Position numbers and translations under genes: made by a program. The notes under the pieces are model-generated. The model was not told the DNA's origin. It saw nothing but the letters and a program-made list of their open reading frames with translations, and ran no database searches. DNA of 24,623 bases from AC-52 sp044870295 (GTDB taxonomy: Bacteria; Actinomycetota; UBA4738), in the NCBI GenBank assembly GCA_044870295.1, contig JBIOYQ010000198.1, forward strand, positions 1 through 24,623. Reading direction: 5' to 3'. This document shows, one piece after another, positions 22,172 to 24,623 of the stretch (within the stretch, counting starts at the first letter, position 1; each line of letters begins with the position of its first letter).

Positions 22172-23578
22172 TCACTCCTCTCGGGCGTGCTCGAACGGTT
22201 CTTGGGATCCTGTGCCACCGATCGCGTCGACCGGTGGGAGCTGGCTTGGTGGCACCCGCTCGGGCTCTGCCGCCGCCTCCAGGGCGGTGCCGCCCTGGTC
22301 GGGAGCCTCCGGGATGCGCATGAGGGACCGCACCGGGGAGAAGAGCACCGGCAGGAATGTGAGGCAGCTGCCGATGGCGCCAACCCACAGTGTGGACCGA
22401 AGCCCGATCGTGTTGCCGAGCACACCGCCGAGGAAGGCGCCGATGGGGATCGTGCCCCACACCATGAAGCGCATGGTGGCGTTCATCCGACCCTGCATGC
22501 GAAGCGGCGTGATGGCCTGCCGAAGGCCCACCTGGTTCACGTTGTAGATGACGCTCCCGAACGACCCGATCAGCATCGCCCCGATCAGATACGGATAGGG
22601 GAAGGACGGGGAGGCCAGCGGCACCAGGAGCCACGGAGGGCCGAAGATCAACGCGGACCCCACGATGGTTGGTCCCACGCCCAGCTTGCGGGCAAAGGCA
22701 CTGCCCGAGAGCGCACCCAGGAGCGCCCCGAGGTTGCCCACCCCGAAGATCAACCCGATCGCTCCCGGCGACAGGTCGAGGTTGCGAACCGCGTAGAGGA
22801 GGAGCACCGAGCCCGCCAAGTTGCTGAACAGGTTGGAGCTCCCGGTGCACGCGGCGATGGCCCGGAGCAGGGGGTTGCGCAGGACATACCTCAGCCCCTG
22901 CGCGATCTCGGTGCGGATCTTCTGCTTGCCCTCGGGATGAACCTCCACCGGCGGTTCGGGCTTTCGGATCAGGAACACGAACAGCGCCGACCCGACGAAG
23001 CTCGCCGCGTCGGCGATGATGGCGACCGGAGCCTTGACCAATTGGATGAGGCCACCGGCCAACCCCGGACCGGCCAGTTGGGCCACCGCGCGGCTGCCCT
23101 CCAGCTTCGAGTTGCCCTCGACGAGCTGATCTCGATCGACGATCGACGGGAGGTACGACTGGTAGGCCACGTCGAAGAACACGGTCAGCACGCCGTTGAC
23201 GAACGCCACCACGTAGAGCTGGGGGAGCGTGAGATGTCCCAGCTCGTAGACGATCGGGATCGAGGCGAGGGAGAGCGCCCGTCCCAGGTCCCCGGCGATC
23301 AGGATGGGCCGCCGGCGGAGCCGATCCACCCAGGCCCCCGCGGGCAGACCGAAGAGGATGAACGGCAGGAACTCGATCGTGCCGAGGAGCCCGACCTCGA
23401 ACGCCGACGCCTTCAACAGGATGATGGCGATCAGGGGCAGTCCCAGCAGGGTTACCTGCGTGCCGAACTGACTGATCGTCTCCGCGGTCCAGAGCTTCAT
23501 GAAGTCCGGATGGCGCCACAGGTTCGGCTTGCGCCTCGTGGATGCGGCCTCTTCCTCGCGCGCGTCAGTGTCTGCCAC
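22172..23578 (-). CDS. MFS transporter (probable efflux pump)
   Basis: 468 residues with about twelve hydrophobic helices and cytosolic N- and C-termini rich in charged residues. The segment FGLPAGAWVDRLRRRPI is the conserved loop 2-3 signature, and the proline-rich FFDVAYQSYLPSIVDRDQLVEGN region is typical of the MFS_3 (enterobactin exporter/macrolide efflux-like) group. The start is GTG, overlapping the ArsR-type regulator gene by 14 bases, so the two are cotranscribed and the regulator probably controls this pump. The substrate is unknown. Confidence 0.92.
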   Translation of the reverse strand: MADTDAREEEAASTRRKPNLWRHPDFMKLWTAETISQFGTQVTLLGLPLIAIILLKASAFEVGLLGTIEFLPFILFGLPAGAWVDRLRRRPILIAGDLGRALSLASIPIVYELGHLTLPQLYVVAFVNGVLTVFFDVAYQSYLPSIVDRDQLVEGNSKLEGSRAVAQLAGPGLAGGLIQLVKAPVAIIADAASFVGSALFVFLIRKPEPPVEVHPEGKQKIRTEIAQGLRYVLRNPLLRAIAACTGSSNLFSNLAGSVLLLYAVRNLDLSPGAIGLIFGVGNLGALLGALSGSAFARKLGVGPTIVGSALIFGPPWLLVPLASPSFPYPYLIGAMLIGSFGSVIYNVNQVGLRQAITPLRMQGRMNATMRFMVWGTIPIGAFLGGVLGNTIGLRSTLWVGAIGSCLTFLPVLFSPVRSLMRIPEAPDQGGTALEAAAEPERVPPSQLPPVDAIGGTGSQEPFEHAREE

Positions 23579-24188
23579 GTGACTTCCCCTTCCTGGTGGT
23601 CTTGGTCTTGGCGGCAGGCTTGCGTGGCTTCTTCCTGGGCCATGGCACCGCCACGAACGCCGCGTAGATGCGCTCGGTCCCAGGTCGCTCCCCGCGCTCC
23701 TGGTAGGGCTTGAGGAACTCGATCATGCGTTCGCTGAGCTCGATCAGCTCCTCAGGCGTGAGGTACGGGTTCGATTGCTGGAAGGTCGACGCCTTCCGCC
23801 ACGCCGGATCGAACTTCGGCTCCGAGGCCAGGTACTCGTTGATCACGCGCTGGTAGTCCTCGAACCACCGACGGCTGAGCGGGCGGAGCGCTGCGAGGAT
23901 TTCCGGCCGGTCCTGGACGTCCTTGGGAACGCCGTAGCCGGTTGCGACGGCGCGCCACCGGCGTTCCCTGCCGTCCTCGCTCGGAACCTGTTCCACGAAT
24001 CCGTGGCGGGCCAGCTGGCGGAGGTGATAGCTCAGGCCGGAGGGAGTACTGCCGATGGCGTCGGCGCACTCCGTGGCCGTGGACGGGCCCGACTCGATGA
24101 GGTGTGCCAGGATCTGGGTCCTCGCCGGGTGGGCCAGGGCTCGGATGACCTTGGGGTCGGTGAGCTCGAGGTAGTTTCCGAAAGGCAT
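23565..24188 (-). CDS. ArsR-type (HTH_20) transcriptional regulator
   Basis: 207 residues. The winged helix (LTDPKVIRALAHPARTQIL, TATECADAIGSTPSGLSYHL, ARHGFVEQVPSEDGRERRW) is followed by a long helical C-terminal region, probably for dimerisation or ligand sensing, and a very basic tail (KPAAKTKTTRKGKSRGRH). No obvious Cys metal site, so it is likely not an arsenic or metal sensor. The start MPFGNYLEL was chosen over two upstream ATGs because a strong promoter ends about 10 bases before it. It heads a two-gene operon with the MFS pump. Confidence 0.9.
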   Translation of the reverse strand: MPFGNYLELTDPKVIRALAHPARTQILAHLIESGPSTATECADAIGSTPSGLSYHLRQLARHGFVEQVPSEDGRERRWRAVATGYGVPKDVQDRPEILAALRPLSRRWFEDYQRVINEYLASEPKFDPAWRKASTFQQSNPYLTPEELIELSERMIEFLKPYQERGERPGTERIYAAFVAVPWPRKKPRKPAAKTKTTRKGKSRGRH

Positions 24189-24193
24189 CTTTC

Positions 24194-24226
24194 GAAAACT
24201 ATCTTTCATACCTGGACGCCTGTCAA
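24194..24226 (-). promoter_or_regulatory. Promoter and overlapping operator of the ArsR-MFS operon
   Basis: On the minus strand TTGACA (24226-24221) is followed after exactly 17 bases by GATAGT (24203-24198). Transcription would begin at or within a few bases of the ATG at 24188, so the message is leaderless or nearly so. The dyad GAAA-N6-TTTC (24194-24207) covers the -10 and a TTTCGAAA lies beside it, a natural place for autorepression. Confidence 0.7.
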
Positions 24227-24260
24227 CCGCGACGGCGTCCGGGCCGGCGAGGGCCGCTGT

Positions 24261-24266
24261 TAGAAT
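24261..24266 (+). promoter_or_regulatory. Candidate -10 element (TAGAAT) for the last gene
   Basis: TAGAAT ends seven bases before the GTG at 24273, which would make that transcript leaderless too. No good -35 is visible. Confidence 0.45.
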
Positions 24267-24272
24267 CCGCGC

Positions 24273-24623
24273 GTGCGCGTCCGGCACCTGATCACGAGAT
24301 GCGGCTCGATCGTGGCCGCGTCCGCCATGCTCCTGCTATTGGGTTCCGGTCCCGCGCTTGGGCAACTGGAGATCACGCCCGCGCCGTCCATCACGCCGTC
24401 GAAGACGGTGACCACTTGGATCTTCCAGATCGCGGTCGCCGCCCTCATCCTGGCCGTGCTGGTGGCGGTGGGGTTCGCGTTGTCCTACATGCGATTCGCT
24501 CCGAGGTTCTCCGGACGGGAGACGAAGGCGCAGCCCGTCCCGCCAGGTACCCGTCCCAGGGAGCTGGTCCAGCAAGCCGCCTCCATGCGATGGACCGCCC
24601 CCGCTCCCGCCGCCCCCGCTCCC
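24273..24623 (+). CDS. Membrane-anchored protein, N-terminal part (runs off the window)
   Basis: Open for 117 codons to the window end. The N-terminus MRVRHLITRCGSIVAASAML looks like a signal peptide, followed by a short Thr/Pro-rich stretch (ITPAPSITPSKTVTT) and a membrane helix (about IAVAALILAVLVAVGFAL). After that comes a cytosolic Arg/Pro/Ala-rich region. The remainder is outside the window, so the family is not recognised. Divergent from the ArsR-type gene across 84 bases. Confidence 0.65.
   Translation, partial: MRVRHLITRCGSIVAASAMLLLLGSGPALGQLEITPAPSITPSKTVTTWIFQIAVAALILAVLVAVGFALSYMRFAPRFSGRETKAQPVPPGTRPRELVQQAASMRWTAPAPAAPAP

Overview
The window looks like chromosomal DNA from a high-GC actinobacterium-like organism. 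Genes are dense and often overlap at start/stop codons, GTG starts are common, at least one promoter appears to drive a leaderless transcript, and there is a topA - (MFS)tmk - holB block of actinobacterial type. TopA carries a zinc-ribbon C-terminus, which Mycobacterium and Streptomyces TopA lack, so a deep-branching or uncultured lineage is plausible. This taxonomic guess is inference.

Left part (1-4578, minus strand): a secreted Asp-box (BNR) beta-propeller gene broken by one in-frame TAA, then a DedA membrane protein and a cytochrome P450 that overlap at ATGA. 4778-11686 (plus strand): topA, an MFS transporter fused to thymidylate kinase, holB, and a YcaQ-like winged-helix DNA glycosylase gene. 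All are joined by 4-5 base start/stop overlaps. The last gene has two frameshifts, one inside a CCCGR pentamer tract. A small class III cyclase-like gene converges on it, followed by an intact tRNA-Thr(CGT).

12409-15138 is the most unusual part: an approximately 2.7 kb island in the tRNA-Thr gene. It is bounded by a 46-bp perfect repeat of the tRNA 3' end (attL/attR). Next to the tRNA is only the C-terminal remnant of a tyrosine recombinase. After it come seven direct copies of a roughly 37-bp repeat (core ACATTCCYGAACNCTCGC). Each of the six intervals (224-546 bp) holds exactly one small gene, and five of the six read away from the recombinase. One cassette product resembles contact-dependent growth inhibition immunity proteins; the others are small proteins I do not recognise. 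The layout (recombinase remnant facing away, then gene-repeat-gene-repeat) is integron-like, but the repeats are not canonical attC sites.

15255-20480: signalling genes. There is a stand-alone receiver, a NarL-type regulator, a divergently transcribed receiver-cyclase fusion with all catalytic residues, a GNAT acetyltransferase, and an OmpR-type regulator/histidine kinase pair. 20675-24623: a decayed universal-stress-like gene, a DinB-like protein, an SRPBCC protein, an ArsR-type regulator with an MFS exporter and a readable promoter/operator, and the start of a membrane-anchored protein running off the window.

Three genes outside the island carry disabling changes: the BNR protein, the YcaQ-like gene and the USP-like gene. 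I cannot tell from sequence alone whether these are true pseudogenes or assembly errors.
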